The notes below the pieces were generated by a model, which worked only from the letters and a program-made list of their open reading frames with translations, did no database searches and was not told where the DNA came from. Positions 1-7,186 of a stretch of 7,346 nt of DNA are shown piece after piece. How positions within the stretch are numbered: position 1 is the first letter of the stretch; every line of letters begins with the position of its first letter. The position numbers and the translations under genes were made by a program. Source of the stretch: RGIG3009 sp045590855 (GTDB lineage Bacteria > Bacillota > Clostridia > Oscillospirales > Acutalibacteraceae); contig JAZNRV010000002.1 of NCBI GenBank assembly GCA_045590855.1, positions 1-7,346 on the forward strand, read 5' to 3'.

Positions 1-20
1 CGGTGTTCGCTCCCTTTCCT

Positions 21-36
21 GGTTCGAATCCCTAAC
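21..36 (+). repeat. Inverted copy of the tRNA-Ser T-arm 3' half
   Basis: The 16 bases GGTTCGAATCCCTAAC here are identical to the minus-strand tRNA-Ser sequence running from 106 down to 91 (T loop, 3' T stem and start of the acceptor). The two copies face each other across the tRNA terminator. This is not a complete tRNA: the five bases before the loop (CCTGG) cannot pair with CCCTA after it, apart from the two inner G-C pairs. It may be a decayed tRNA end, a recombination scar, or an outer arm of an extended hairpin. The window edge prevents a decision. Confidence 0.5.
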
Positions 37-38
37 AC

Positions 39-82
39 AAAAAGGAAAAGGCATCGGTCTTACAGACCAACACCTTTTCCTT
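39..82 (-). terminator. Intrinsic terminator of tRNA-Ser
   Basis: Read on the minus strand, AAGGAAAAGG (82-73) pairs over 10 bp with CCTTTTCCTT (51-42). An inner GGTC/GACC helix sits in the loop, and the stem runs straight into a five-T tract (43-39). The stem begins at the last base of the encoded CCA, so it fits a terminator placed directly behind the tRNA. Because the stem is A/T rich and partly symmetric, weak activity in the plus direction is also possible. Confidence 0.7.
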
Positions 83-167
83 GGCGGAGAGTTAGGGATT
101 CGAACCCTAGGTACTTTCGTACACAGCATTTCGAGTGCTGCACCTTCGACCACTCGGACAACTCTCC
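82..167 (-). tRNA. tRNA-Ser (anticodon CGA)
   Basis: A serine tRNA reading UCG codons. The acceptor arms GGAGAGT (167-161) and ACTCTCC (92-86) pair perfectly, followed by discriminator G (85) and an encoded CCA (84-82). The anticodon stem CAGCA/TGCTG (140-136 and 128-124) encloses loop CTCGAAA, with anticodon CGA at 133-131. The long variable arm with GTAC/GTAC pairing (about 122-111) marks a class II tRNA, and the T arm TAGGG-TTCGAAT-CCCTA is perfect. The discriminator G and long variable arm are serine identity features, which excludes Leu and Tyr. It lies about 60 bp downstream of trmL on the same strand but has its own consensus promoter (189-217) and a terminator right behind it. Confidence 0.96.
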
Positions 168-188
168 GTACCGATTGGCAACTTAGAT

Positions 189-217
189 ATTATAGTGGAT
201 TTTTTGTCGTTTGTCAA
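189..217 (-). promoter_or_regulatory. Sigma-A promoter of tRNA-Ser
   Basis: On the minus strand the -35 box TTGACA (217-212) and -10 box TATAAT (194-189) both match consensus exactly, with a 17-bp spacer. The predicted transcript would start near 182, about 15 bases before the mature tRNA 5' end, as expected for a stable-RNA gene with a short leader. The -35 box begins only 9 bases after the trmL stop codon, so readthrough from trmL into the tRNA is also possible because no terminator hairpin lies between them. Confidence 0.85.
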
Positions 218-226
218 CGGGGAATT

Positions 227-721
227 TTAATATTGTGTTAGGTGTCCTTGTGTACGCAGTGCGGGGAACCCCCATTGGCGCAACACTTCATACGCGCCGA
301 CCGCCACGGTGTTGGACAAATTCAGCGACCGTGCGGCATCATCATTGAGCATCGGCAAGCGGACACAGCGTTCGGGATGTTCGCGCAGTAACCATTCGGG
401 CAACCCTGCCGTTTCCTTGCCAAACAAAAGGTACGCGCCGTCGGGGTATGTTACGTCGGAATAAATGTGCGTTCCCTTGGTGGTGAAATAAAAAAACGGA
501 CCGTTGTTTTTTTCAAAAAACTCTGTCAGATTTTCATAATACGTCAAGTCCAGCAAATGCCAATAATCCAGCCCCGCGCGTTTCAACTTTTTATCGTCAA
601 TGGTGAATCCCATCGGTTTGACAATATGTAAACGACTGCCCGTAGCGGCACAAGTGCGGCTGGTGTTACCGGTGTTTTGCGGAATCTCCGGTTCTACTAA
701 CACTATGTTGAGTTGCGGCAT
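227..721 (-). CDS. trmL: tRNA (cytidine/uridine(34)-2'-O)-methyltransferase TrmL
   Basis: A SPOUT-fold methyltransferase that moves a methyl group from S-adenosylmethionine to the ribose 2'-OH of the wobble base of tRNA-Leu isoacceptors, in the cytoplasm. The 164 residues match the usual length (about 150-165). Visible family motifs are the N-terminal IVLVEPEIPQNTGN (6-19), the LFGKETAGLP knot strand and loop (99-108), and the C-terminal RLPM plus RSLNLSNTVAV (121-124, 131-141), which form the trefoil knot and SAM pocket. The ATG start is supported by GGAGGAG at 734-728, six bases upstream, and by a near-consensus promoter just behind it. The gene points toward tRNA-Ser(CGA), which is not its known substrate, so the neighbourhood is probably housekeeping rather than functional pairing. 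The assignment to TrmL over other SpoU relatives rests on the short length and the N-terminal motif. Confidence 0.93.
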   Translation of the reverse strand: MPQLNIVLVEPEIPQNTGNTSRTCAATGSRLHIVKPMGFTIDDKKLKRAGLDYWHLLDLTYYENLTEFFEKNNGPFFYFTTKGTHIYSDVTYPDGAYLLFGKETAGLPEWLLREHPERCVRLPMLNDDAARSLNLSNTVAVGAYEVLRQWGFPALRTQGHLTQY

Positions 722-748
722 GGTTTTCTCCTCCGTTTCAGTTGTTTT

Positions 749-777
749 ATTGTACTATTATCGTCGATTTCTGTCAA
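749..777 (-). promoter_or_regulatory. Sigma-A promoter of trmL
   Basis: On the minus strand the -35 box TTGACA (777-772) is a perfect match and the -10 box TACAAT (754-749) has one mismatch, with a 17-bp spacer. The predicted start near 742 leaves a leader of about 20 bases carrying only the GGAGGAG site. The -35 box overlaps the left arm of the 768-789 palindrome. Confidence 0.75.
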
Positions 778-789
778 GAGTGACACAAA
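768..789. promoter_or_regulatory. Palindromic operator candidate between trmL and glgP
   Basis: The arms TGTCA (772-776) and TGACA (781-785) are perfect inverted repeats around AGAG. Past one mismatch (771/786) the symmetry continues with TTT (768-770) and AAA (787-789), so 8 of 9 arm positions match. The site covers the trmL -35 box and sits upstream of glgP, where a dimeric regulator could control one or both genes. No regulator gene is in the window, and I cannot assign the half-site to a known family. Confidence 0.4.
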
Positions 790-811
790 CCGCGATAAGC
801 ATGAATATTAT
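780..811 (+). promoter_or_regulatory. Weak glgP promoter candidate
   Basis: GTGACA (780-785) and TATTAT (806-811) resemble -35 and -10 boxes, but the 20-bp spacer is too long for good basal activity. The TATTAT box is the best -10-like sequence in the gap. If real, this would be a weak or activator-dependent promoter starting near 818, overlapping the palindrome at 768-789. An undetected promoter of another sigma class is equally possible. Confidence 0.25.
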
Positions 812-837
812 TTACCAAAAAACAAAAAGTAGTAAAA

Positions 838-846
838 AAGGAGGAG
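838..846 (+). promoter_or_regulatory. Ribosome binding site that fixes the GTG start of glgP
   Basis: AAGGAGGAG lies with its AAGGAGG core six bases before GTG at 851. There is no ATG in the glgP frame near this position and the family N-terminus begins here, so the Shine-Dalgarno site settles on GTG as the start codon. Confidence 0.85.
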
Positions 847-850
847 TACT

Positions 851-3202
851 GTGACACCGATTTATTTTGACAAAGAAAGTTTTCGCAAAACTTTTATTGA
901 TACGTTATGGACCACGTTTTCCGTCACCCCCGAAAACTGCACCGAAGAACAATGCTACGAAGCCTTAGCACGACTGCTTCGTGACGCGCTCAAAACGTTT
1001 CGCGCACAGTATATGGCAAAGGTTCATCAAAACCGCCAAAAGCAAGTGTATTATTTGAGCATGGAATTTTTGATGGGTCGTTCGCTCAAAAACACGTTGT
1101 ATAACTGGAACTTGCTCGACATAGCCAAAGAAGTATTGGCTCAGTACGGCATTTCGCTCGACCGTGTGTACGACAAAGAACCCGACGCGGGTTTGGGAAA
1201 CGGTGGCTTGGGACGTTTGGCGGCTTGTTTTTTGGATGTACTCGCCACCGCATCGATTCCCACCACGGGGTATTCGCTTTTGTACGAATGTGGTATTTTC
1301 CGCCAAAAAATCATCGACGGCAAACAACACGAAACCCCCGATTTTTGGTTACCGGGCGGCGAATGTTGGTTGCTCCCTCGCCCCGAACTTGCCAAAGAAG
1401 TGTGGCTTGACGGCAATTTGCAGGAAAGCTGGGACGGTAAACATCACCGCATGGAGCACCAAAACGCTACCGTGGTAGTCGCGCAACCGTACGATATGCT
1501 CGTCCCCGGCAAAGACGGCAGAGGGATTTCTGTGTTACGGTTGTGGAAAGCCACCGCACCGCAGGGAATGGATATGTCGCTTTTTAACCGCGGCGAATAT
1601 GCGCGCGCCATGGAGAAAAAATCCTTGGCGGAAGTCATCACCCAAGTGTTGTACCCCGCCGATGAACACCGCGAGGGCAAATTGTTGCGCCTCACACAGC
1701 AATATTTTTTGGTTTGTGCTTCCGCACAAGATATTGTCAAACGCCAACTCGAACATTATGGCACGTTGGATACGTTGCCCGAAATGGCGGCCATTCATAT
1801 TAACGACACGCATCCCACCTTGATTATCCCCGAACTCATGCGCCTGTTGCTCGACGAATGCGGTTACACGTGGGAAAACGCGTGGTCGCTGGTTTGCCGT
1901 ACCGTTGCCTACACCAACCACACCGTCATGAGCGAAGCACTGGAATGTTGGCCCGCGGATTTGTTTGCAAGTCGTTTGCCGCGCATTTACCAAATCGTAC
2001 AAGAAATCGACCGCCGTTTACACGCGAAAATTTTGCAAAACGGCATGGTGCACATGGCAAACTTGTGCATTGCCGCTTCGCACAGTGTCAACGGTGTGGC
2101 AAAAATCCACAGCGAAATCCTCAAACAAAGCGTCTTTCACGAAGCCTACACGCAAACCCCCGAAAAATTCAAAAACGTCACCAACGGCATTGCGCATCGG
2201 CGGTGGTTGTGCCAGGCAAACCCGTTGCTTTCGGCATGGATTTCTGAACGTATTGGTGACGATTTTGTGCTGGATGCTACCGCACTTTCCCGTTTGGCAA
2301 AGTATGGTGACGATGCAGCGGCAAAAGAGGAATTTTTGGCAATCAAACAGCACAATAAAGAACGGCTTGCGCGCTATATTGCCAAGGCAAACGGTGTGTC
2401 GGTGGACCCGCACAGTATTTTTGACGTGCAGGTCAAACGCTTGCACGAATACAAACGTCAACACCTAAACGCACTGCACATTTTGCATCGGTATTTGGAG
2501 ATAAAAGATAACCCGTCGGCAGACGTTGTCCCGCGCACCTATATTTTCGGTGCCAAAGCAGCACCAAGCTATGCCATGGCAAAAGAAATCATTCATCTGC
2601 TTTGCACCATTGCCAAAATGATAGAAAACGATGCGTCGGTGCGGGATAAACTGCGGGTGGTGTACCTGGAAGATTACCGTGTCACGCTGGCAGAACTGTT
2701 GATGCCGGCGGCAGATATCAGCGAACAAATTTCGCTGGCGGGTACCGAGGCGAGCGGTACCGGTAACATGAAACTGATGATGAACGGTGCCATAACCTTG
2801 GGCACACTCGACGGCGCCAACGTGGAAATTTGCGAACAAGTCGGCAAGGAGAATATGTTCTTGTTCGGCATGAAAAAACACGAAGTCGACGAGCGGCGAA
2901 ACAGTTACGAGCCGTGGCGCATTGCGCAAGTCGACAAACGCTTGCGCCGCGTGTTTGATTTGCTGGAAAAGGGAATAGAAGGTGTGCGCTTTACCACCCT
3001 TGCGCAGTCGCTTTTACAACACGACCCGTATATGGTACTGGCGGATTTCGATGCGTATTGCGCGGCGCAGAGGCGTTCTGCCAAAACGTATCGCGACCGT
3101 GTCCTTTGGGGGCGCATGGCATTACTCAACACCGCCCAAAGCGGCATTTTTTCCGCCGACCGCTCGGTACGCGACTACGCAAACACCATCTGGCATGCTT
3201 AA
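851..3202 (+). CDS. glgP: Glycogen/maltodextrin phosphorylase (GT35)
   Basis: A PLP-dependent enzyme that uses phosphate to release glucose 1-phosphate from the non-reducing ends of alpha-1,4-glucans, in the cytoplasm. Hallmarks appear in order: YYLSMEFLMGR (67-77); DAGLGNGGLGRLAACFLDV from 112, the glycine-rich substrate loop; NDTHP (318-322); TNHTV with the active-site His357; the DVQVKRLHEYKRQ block (525-537), which carries phosphate/PLP contacts; and EASGTGNMK with Lys641 as the PLP Schiff-base lysine. All catalytic landmarks are present. At 783 residues it is slightly shorter than the usual 800-840; the C-terminus is complete (SGIFSADRSVRDYA) and the regulatory N-terminal extension of animal enzymes is absent, as is usual in bacteria. 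The start is GTG. The gene stands alone, with no glgA, glgB, glgC or malQ beside it, and ends at a strong hairpin. Glycogen versus maltodextrin preference cannot be read from sequence, so the symbol glgP could also be malP. Confidence 0.95.
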   Translation: MTPIYFDKESFRKTFIDTLWTTFSVTPENCTEEQCYEALARLLRDALKTFRAQYMAKVHQNRQKQVYYLSMEFLMGRSLKNTLYNWNLLDIAKEVLAQYGISLDRVYDKEPDAGLGNGGLGRLAACFLDVLATASIPTTGYSLLYECGIFRQKIIDGKQHETPDFWLPGGECWLLPRPELAKEVWLDGNLQESWDGKHHRMEHQNATVVVAQPYDMLVPGKDGRGISVLRLWKATAPQGMDMSLFNRGEYARAMEKKSLAEVITQVLYPADEHREGKLLRLTQQYFLVCASAQDIVKRQLEHYGTLDTLPEMAAIHINDTHPTLIIPELMRLLLDECGYTWENAWSLVCRTVAYTNHTVMSEALECWPADLFASRLPRIYQIVQEIDRRLHAKILQNGMVHMANLCIAASHSVNGVAKIHSEILKQSVFHEAYTQTPEKFKNVTNGIAHRRWLCQANPLLSAWISERIGDDFVLDATALSRLAKYGDDAAAKEEFLAIKQHNKERLARYIAKANGVSVDPHSIFDVQVKRLHEYKRQHLNALHILHRYLEIKDNPSADVVPRTYIFGAKAAPSYAMAKEIIHLLCTIAKMIENDASVRDKLRVVYLEDYRVTLAELLMPAADISEQISLAGTEASGTGNMKLMMNGAITLGTLDGANVEICEQVGKENMFLFGMKKHEVDERRNSYEPWRIAQVDKRLRRVFDLLEKGIEGVRFTTLAQSLLQHDPYMVLADFDAYCAAQRRSAKTYRDRVLWGRMALLNTAQSGIFSADRSVRDYANTIWHA

Positions 3203-3213
3203 AAGTTACAGTA

Positions 3214-3255
3214 ACAATCAACGGGCGGATAGCATCCGCCCGTTGATTGTCTTTG
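3214..3255 (+). terminator. Intrinsic terminator after glgP
   Basis: A perfect 17-bp hairpin: 3214-3230 pairs with 3234-3250 around the three-base loop AGC, with a GGGCGG/CCGCCC core. It starts 12 bases after the glgP stop. The following tail is only TCTTTG, so the U-tract is weak, but the stem is very stable. It separates glgP from the downstream operon. Confidence 0.8.
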
Positions 3256-3304
3256 TGCAAATCATGCAACGATTTTGCCGATAAACGTATCGTTTTTAGA
3301 GGTC

Positions 3305-3333
3305 TTGCTTTATGTATTTATTCGTGCTACAAT
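3305..3333 (+). promoter_or_regulatory. Extended -10 promoter of the GLUG/zinc-ribbon operon
   Basis: The -35 box TTGCTT (3305-3310) and -10 box TACAAT (3328-3333) are 17 bp apart. A TG one base upstream of the -10 (3325-3326) makes it an extended -10 site. Transcription would start near 3340, leaving about 23 bases of leader that contain the Shine-Dalgarno site. A small CGATA/TATCG hairpin followed by five T (3279-3297) lies upstream and may help stop readthrough from glgP. The position shows that the operon is expressed independently of glgP. Confidence 0.75.
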
Positions 3334-3362
3334 GAATTTAACCGAAATAAGGAGGGGTCCCT

Positions 3363-6300
3363 ATGGATGGTATTTTATCGCAACTCAGTCCCCGCATGGA
3401 ACGGGCAATCAATTTAATGAGCGACGAAGAATTTGGCCGCGCCATCAACGTGCTCAACCAAGAATTGGACGAGCACCCGAAAAACAGTGAGGCCTACTGG
3501 TTGCAACTGTTGGCACAGCGACAATGTGTTACCGAGGAAACGCTCATTAATCGTGGTATTCCTTTCACCAATGAGCGGTTATACACCTACGCTTGCCGCT
3601 ACGCTACCGAAAAACAGAAAGAACACTATGAAAAGGTTGCCGAAAAAACATTGTTTTTCACGCATACCAAAGTGTTGCGGTGCGCTGCGGAAAACGACGT
3701 ATTTCGTATGAACAAGTGGATTGGGCATTACGCCGCTGCTTGTCCCGAAAACGACTCGTTCAACGCCATACATAAGTTGCTTGAAAAAGCAGGCGGATTA
3801 GCCATCCCCGGTGAACATTCGTTGGGGATTACCGCTATTTTGCATACCCTATACAAACAAAACAACAACGATGTCGATACTACCGATGTGGTCAGTGCCT
3901 TGGACAATATGTTTGAAACGTTTTCCAAACTGTTTGCCGCCAAAGCGACCGAGGCTGCCGTGGTATCGCTCAAAAACGTGGATTTTGATACTGATGCCGT
4001 CAAAGCCGATGCCACTTTGCGCAAACGCGCGACGGCCTTGTTGCAAGAAAGCACCGATATTCTGTGTTGGACCGACCCTGCCGCCGTGTGGGAAAAATGG
4101 GGCGGGAAACCGTCGCTTCCCGACACCTTGCCCGATGGTTCTCCCACTGCCGCAAAGGAGCGGTGGACGTTGTTTGTAAAACAACTGTTGAACACCGATG
4201 TGCAGTGGACAATCGCTCGTTATGCGGTGGTCGATGCGTTGTACGACAAACTCGACGACGAAGAAGCCCGCGCCGCATTCCACCAATCGATTTTGGTGCG
4301 CAAAGACGTAACATCGCAAGAATTGCAATATGTGGCATTGCGCAGTCAAAACGGCAGCGAAGCTGCGTGGCGGTATGTCAAGACGCTGTCAAACGATTTG
4401 TCGGTAGAACTGCCGCCGCTGGATATCAAGAAAAAAGTAGACACCTTCTTAAAAAATCATCTTGACAACCACGAAAAACGCACCGCTGTTTTGGCGTTGC
4501 TAAACGAAAAACGCGCATGGGCTCTGACTTTGGAAAACCAAGTGTTAGAACCAATTACCCCCTGGGCGCAGCGCGCGTTACAAGCGCAAGACAGTCCGTA
4601 TCAATCCGATTGGAACGCCTTTACCGAGTCGTTGCACCAAGCGACAACAGCCTACGTCACGGCGTGCGACGAAGCCGAAAACGCCGTAAACCAAGCGATT
4701 GCCGATTTTGATAACGAGTTGCAAACAAGCAGTCAACGCAGCGGCAAAAAAGCGGCAATCGTATCGGGCGTGGCTTTGATGGTTGCCGTGGCGGCGTTGG
4801 CCGTTTCGGTTTATTGGTTACTGGCACCGCAACAAGTACTCAACCATTCGGTTTATGTGTTGTACGGCTCCTTGCTTGGCGGTTGGCTTTTGCTTCGTCC
4901 CATTTTGACGGCGATTCAAAAAGCGCAAAAAGAGGCGCGCCGTTTGCGTGGAAAAACCAAAAGCGATGTGGCGCAATACACCCCGGCTTGCCGCCGCTTT
5001 ACCAACTGGGCGCCGCGTCTTACCAACATTGCTTTTTTGATTTCGGTGGCGGCCCTTGTTTGGTCGTTGTTGACATTCAATGCGCACATCGGCACACTTC
5101 CCATTGCCGACGCTGACGATTTGTTGCTTCTCAACACCAACCCGTTAGGTCACTATCGGTTGGAAGCCGACCTTGATATGCAAGATAAAGCGTTACCCTC
5201 CGTAAAGTTCTTCTTTGGCGAGATTGACGGTAACGGTCACACCGTATCAAATGCCGCGTCAACCGATACCCCGTGGATTAAACAAAACTTTGGAAAACTG
5301 CAACACCTCACCTTCCAAAGCGGTACATGGCAACAAGCATTGGTAGGTACCAACCGTGGATTGTTGCGTGATATTTCCATCAACGGCGTCACCCGCACGT
5401 TTGGCGAAACTTTGCCGCAAACGTTTGAGTTGGCGGTACTTGCCCAAAAAAATGCCAAACTCGGCACGCTTGCTGACTGCCGCATCACCGACGGTGCCGT
5501 CACTTTCACGGCGGAAGAATATACTCATCCCAAAAAGTTTCGTTTCGGTACGTTTTCCGCGCAAAACAAAGGCACCGTAATCAACTGCCACACCAACACT
5601 CCTGTCACCTTCAAACTGGATTGGATTACGGGACAAAACAATCCCAACTATGAGTTGGGCGGATTGGTAGGTAACAACGGTGGCGTGCTGGACGGCTCGT
5701 CCTACACCGGCAAATTCCACACTGCCGTTACCGATAAATCAAAAACCGATGTTGCATCCCTTTACATCGGCGGCTTGATTGGCACAAACGGCAGTGCTTC
5801 GCGCTCGTTCTTCCATGGCGAATTGGCTGTCACCGTAACGGCCGACCAAACATCGCAAGGTGAGGCAATTTGCTCCGTGGGTGCCGTGGGCGGTCATACC
5901 GGTATGCAAAACACTTATGCGCAAGGCAAACTTTCGGTGGTGTGCCACGACAACGAAAACAAAGTCGTAAGACCGTATGTTGGCGCGCTTACCGGAACAA
6001 TATCCGCAAACGATGTCATCCAAAACAGTTACCACGCGCTGTCTTGTTCGGTAAAAACCACCAACCAAAAAAACAAAACCACATCCTACGATTATTGCAT
6101 TGTTGCGGGCCGTAAACTGCAATACGACCAGTCGCCCGACTTGGTAAACTCGTTTGTATACGGCACCAAGAAAGCTGCGAAGAGTTGTGGTCAAGAAGAT
6201 TTGATAATCGTGAACAGTTATAAATCGGCTTCGATTTTCCCCAACGGCAAGAACTTGAAGCCTGCGCGTACCATGACAACCACCGCTTTTCTCACCGACA

Positions 6301-6431
6301 CCTTGGGTTGGAGCGAGGAAATTTGGGAAATGAAAAACGGCAAACTCCCCACCTTAAAACCCGTGGTATATGAGAAAGAGTCTGCCGAGGAGACCGCTGC
6401 CACAACAACACAGCAAGAGGAGGCGAAGTAA
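3363..6431 (+). CDS. Trans-envelope protein: TPR-like cytoplasmic half, three TM spans, external GLUG repeats
   Basis: I do not recognise a named family. Residues 11-95 look like a TPR-type helical pair plus extension (EEFGRAINVLNQELDEHPKNSEAYW at about 22-46), similar in pattern to helical modules of clostridial zinc-ribbon proteins. Residues 96-455 are charged, mostly helical and unassigned. Hydrophobic spans lie at about 464-488, 493-515 and 553-573. Lys/Arg-rich stretches before the first span and between the second and third (520-552) predict an N-inside, C-outside topology. There is no cleavable signal peptide. From 580 a start typical of GLUG proteins (IADADDLLLL...YRLEADLDM, then DGNGHT at 622-627) leads to five GLUG-like repeats at about 728, 763, 801, 839 and 872 (e.g. 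YELGGLVGNNG, YIGGLIGTNG), spaced 33-38 residues, which suggests a beta-helix. The tail (LGWSEEIWEMKNGKLPTLKP) closes the domain. AAGGAGGGG (3349-3357) supports the ATG. The role could be adhesion, glycan binding or sensing; no catalytic motif is visible. Confidence 0.85.
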   Translation: MDGILSQLSPRMERAINLMSDEEFGRAINVLNQELDEHPKNSEAYWLQLLAQRQCVTEETLINRGIPFTNERLYTYACRYATEKQKEHYEKVAEKTLFFTHTKVLRCAAENDVFRMNKWIGHYAAACPENDSFNAIHKLLEKAGGLAIPGEHSLGITAILHTLYKQNNNDVDTTDVVSALDNMFETFSKLFAAKATEAAVVSLKNVDFDTDAVKADATLRKRATALLQESTDILCWTDPAAVWEKWGGKPSLPDTLPDGSPTAAKERWTLFVKQLLNTDVQWTIARYAVVDALYDKLDDEEARAAFHQSILVRKDVTSQELQYVALRSQNGSEAAWRYVKTLSNDLSVELPPLDIKKKVDTFLKNHLDNHEKRTAVLALLNEKRAWALTLENQVLEPITPWAQRALQAQDSPYQSDWNAFTESLHQATTAYVTACDEAENAVNQAIADFDNELQTSSQRSGKKAAIVSGVALMVAVAALAVSVYWLLAPQQVLNHSVYVLYGSLLGGWLLLRPILTAIQKAQKEARRLRGKTKSDVAQYTPACRRFTNWAPRLTNIAFLISVAALVWSLLTFNAHIGTLPIADADDLLLLNTNPLGHYRLEADLDMQDKALPSVKFFFGEIDGNGHTVSNAASTDTPWIKQNFGKLQHLTFQSGTWQQALVGTNRGLLRDISINGVTRTFGETLPQTFELAVLAQKNAKLGTLADCRITDGAVTFTAEEYTHPKKFRFGTFSAQNKGTVINCHTNTPVTFKLDWITGQNNPNYELGGLVGNNGGVLDGSSYTGKFHTAVTDKSKTDVASLYIGGLIGTNGSASRSFFHGELAVTVTADQTSQGEAICSVGAVGGHTGMQNTYAQGKLSVVCHDNENKVVRPYVGALTGTISANDVIQNSYHALSCSVKTTNQKNKTTSYDYCIVAGRKLQYDQSPDLVNSFVYGTKKAAKSCGQEDLIIVNSYKSASIFPNGKNLKPARTMTTTAFLTDTLGWSEEIWEMKNGKLPTLKPVVYEKESAEETAATTTQQEEAK

Positions 6432-7181
6432 ATGGCTTTTGTTGATGTACTGTGCCCTGCATGCGCGGGCAAGATTCGCTTACACAGCGACATTAAAACG
6501 GCCTACTGCACTTTGTGCGGCGATTGCATCTCGTTGGACGATGCCATAAACGGCAAACTCAATGACGAAGCAATGAACACCTACACCGCCGACCAATTAT
6601 ACGCTATGGCGCGAGAAACCGACAACAACCCCGAACTGTTACACGCCGCCGCCCAAAAGGGCTCGGCCGATGCCAACTTGTTTATCGGTGTCGGGTTGGT
6701 TACCGACGGCGAGTACGAAGAAGCGTTGTCGTATTTGAAGGTAGCTTCCGATGCCAAATCTCCTAATGGTATGGCTATGTACGCTGCCACATTGTTAGAT
6801 TCTCACAACGACCCCGCTGAGTACGATACCATTTTGTTCTTAATGGAAGAAGCACTAAAACTCGGTTGTGACGAGAACGTTGCCGACATTTGTCAAAAAC
6901 GGCTCGAAGAACTGCGCCCGATAGTAAAGAACAATCGCCGCGTGCGGAGAATGGAAGCTGAGTACCAACGCGCGTTAAAGGAAAACGATTACGAGACCAT
7001 TGAACGCTTGGCAAAAGAAGGCCATGCCGATGCCGCAGACATCGTGAATAACGTGCAAGCGAGTTTGGTGTGCTGTTACTATCAAAACGGTTTGTGCACC
7101 AAACAAAGCACATCGTATTACATAGCCCATTGCGATAACCCGCGCAAAGTCTGGTGTCCCGATTACAGAAAATCCGGCTGA
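6432..7181 (+). CDS. Zinc-ribbon / Sel1-like repeat protein with C-terminal cysteine cluster
   Basis: Function unknown; predicted soluble and cytoplasmic, with no signal peptide or membrane span. The N-terminus is a compact zinc ribbon: C8-P-A-C11 and C26-T-L-C29, with an extra C32. Residues about 53-125 resemble Sel1/TPR-type alpha-alpha repeats (AAQKGSADANLFIGVGLVTDGEYEEALSYLKVAS is the clearest copy), and more amphipathic helices, rich in Arg, Lys and Glu, follow to about 207. The last 36 residues carry C214, C215, C222, C234 and C242 plus H233, a plausible second metal site. The ATG lies immediately after the stop of the upstream gene (TAAATG), with AGAGGAGG (6416-6423) inside the upstream 3' end, so the two are almost surely co-transcribed and probably translationally coupled. 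This suggests a soluble partner of the membrane protein's cytoplasmic half. The stop is followed within six bases by a terminator-like arm and then an IS end; the reading frame is intact. Confidence 0.85.
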   Translation: MAFVDVLCPACAGKIRLHSDIKTAYCTLCGDCISLDDAINGKLNDEAMNTYTADQLYAMARETDNNPELLHAAAQKGSADANLFIGVGLVTDGEYEEALSYLKVASDAKSPNGMAMYAATLLDSHNDPAEYDTILFLMEEALKLGCDENVADICQKRLEELRPIVKNNRRVRRMEAEYQRALKENDYETIERLAKEGHADAADIVNNVQASLVCCYYQNGLCTKQSTSYYIAHCDNPRKVWCPDYRKSG

Positions 7182-7186
7182 TAAAC

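Noticed and set aside
1..38. Possible second tRNA gene on the plus strand
   Set aside because: The T-loop sequence is present but its stem does not pair (CCTGG against CCCTA), and no acceptor end with discriminator and CCA follows.
600..854. An 84-codon plus-strand frame whose stop overlaps the glgP GTG start (GTGA)
   Set aside because: Its first half lies antisense inside trmL and it has no ribosome site. A 17-codon version from the ATG at 801 also lacks a Shine-Dalgarno site, so a leader peptide is not supported.
1535..2929. Long minus-strand open frames of about 150 codons inside glgP
   Set aside because: They are antisense to a clear, complete enzyme, have no family motifs or ribosome sites, and reflect codon bias.
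3259..3297. Small inverted repeats (AAATC/GATTT, CGATA/TATCG) between glgP and the operon
   Set aside because: Only 5-bp stems, which overlap alternative pairings. Not strong enough for an operator or riboswitch call, though the second could be a minor terminator.
5259..6194. Minus-strand open frames of about 150 codons inside the GLUG half
   Set aside because: They lie opposite regular GLUG repeats that are plainly coding on the plus strand; no start signals or recognisable protein features.
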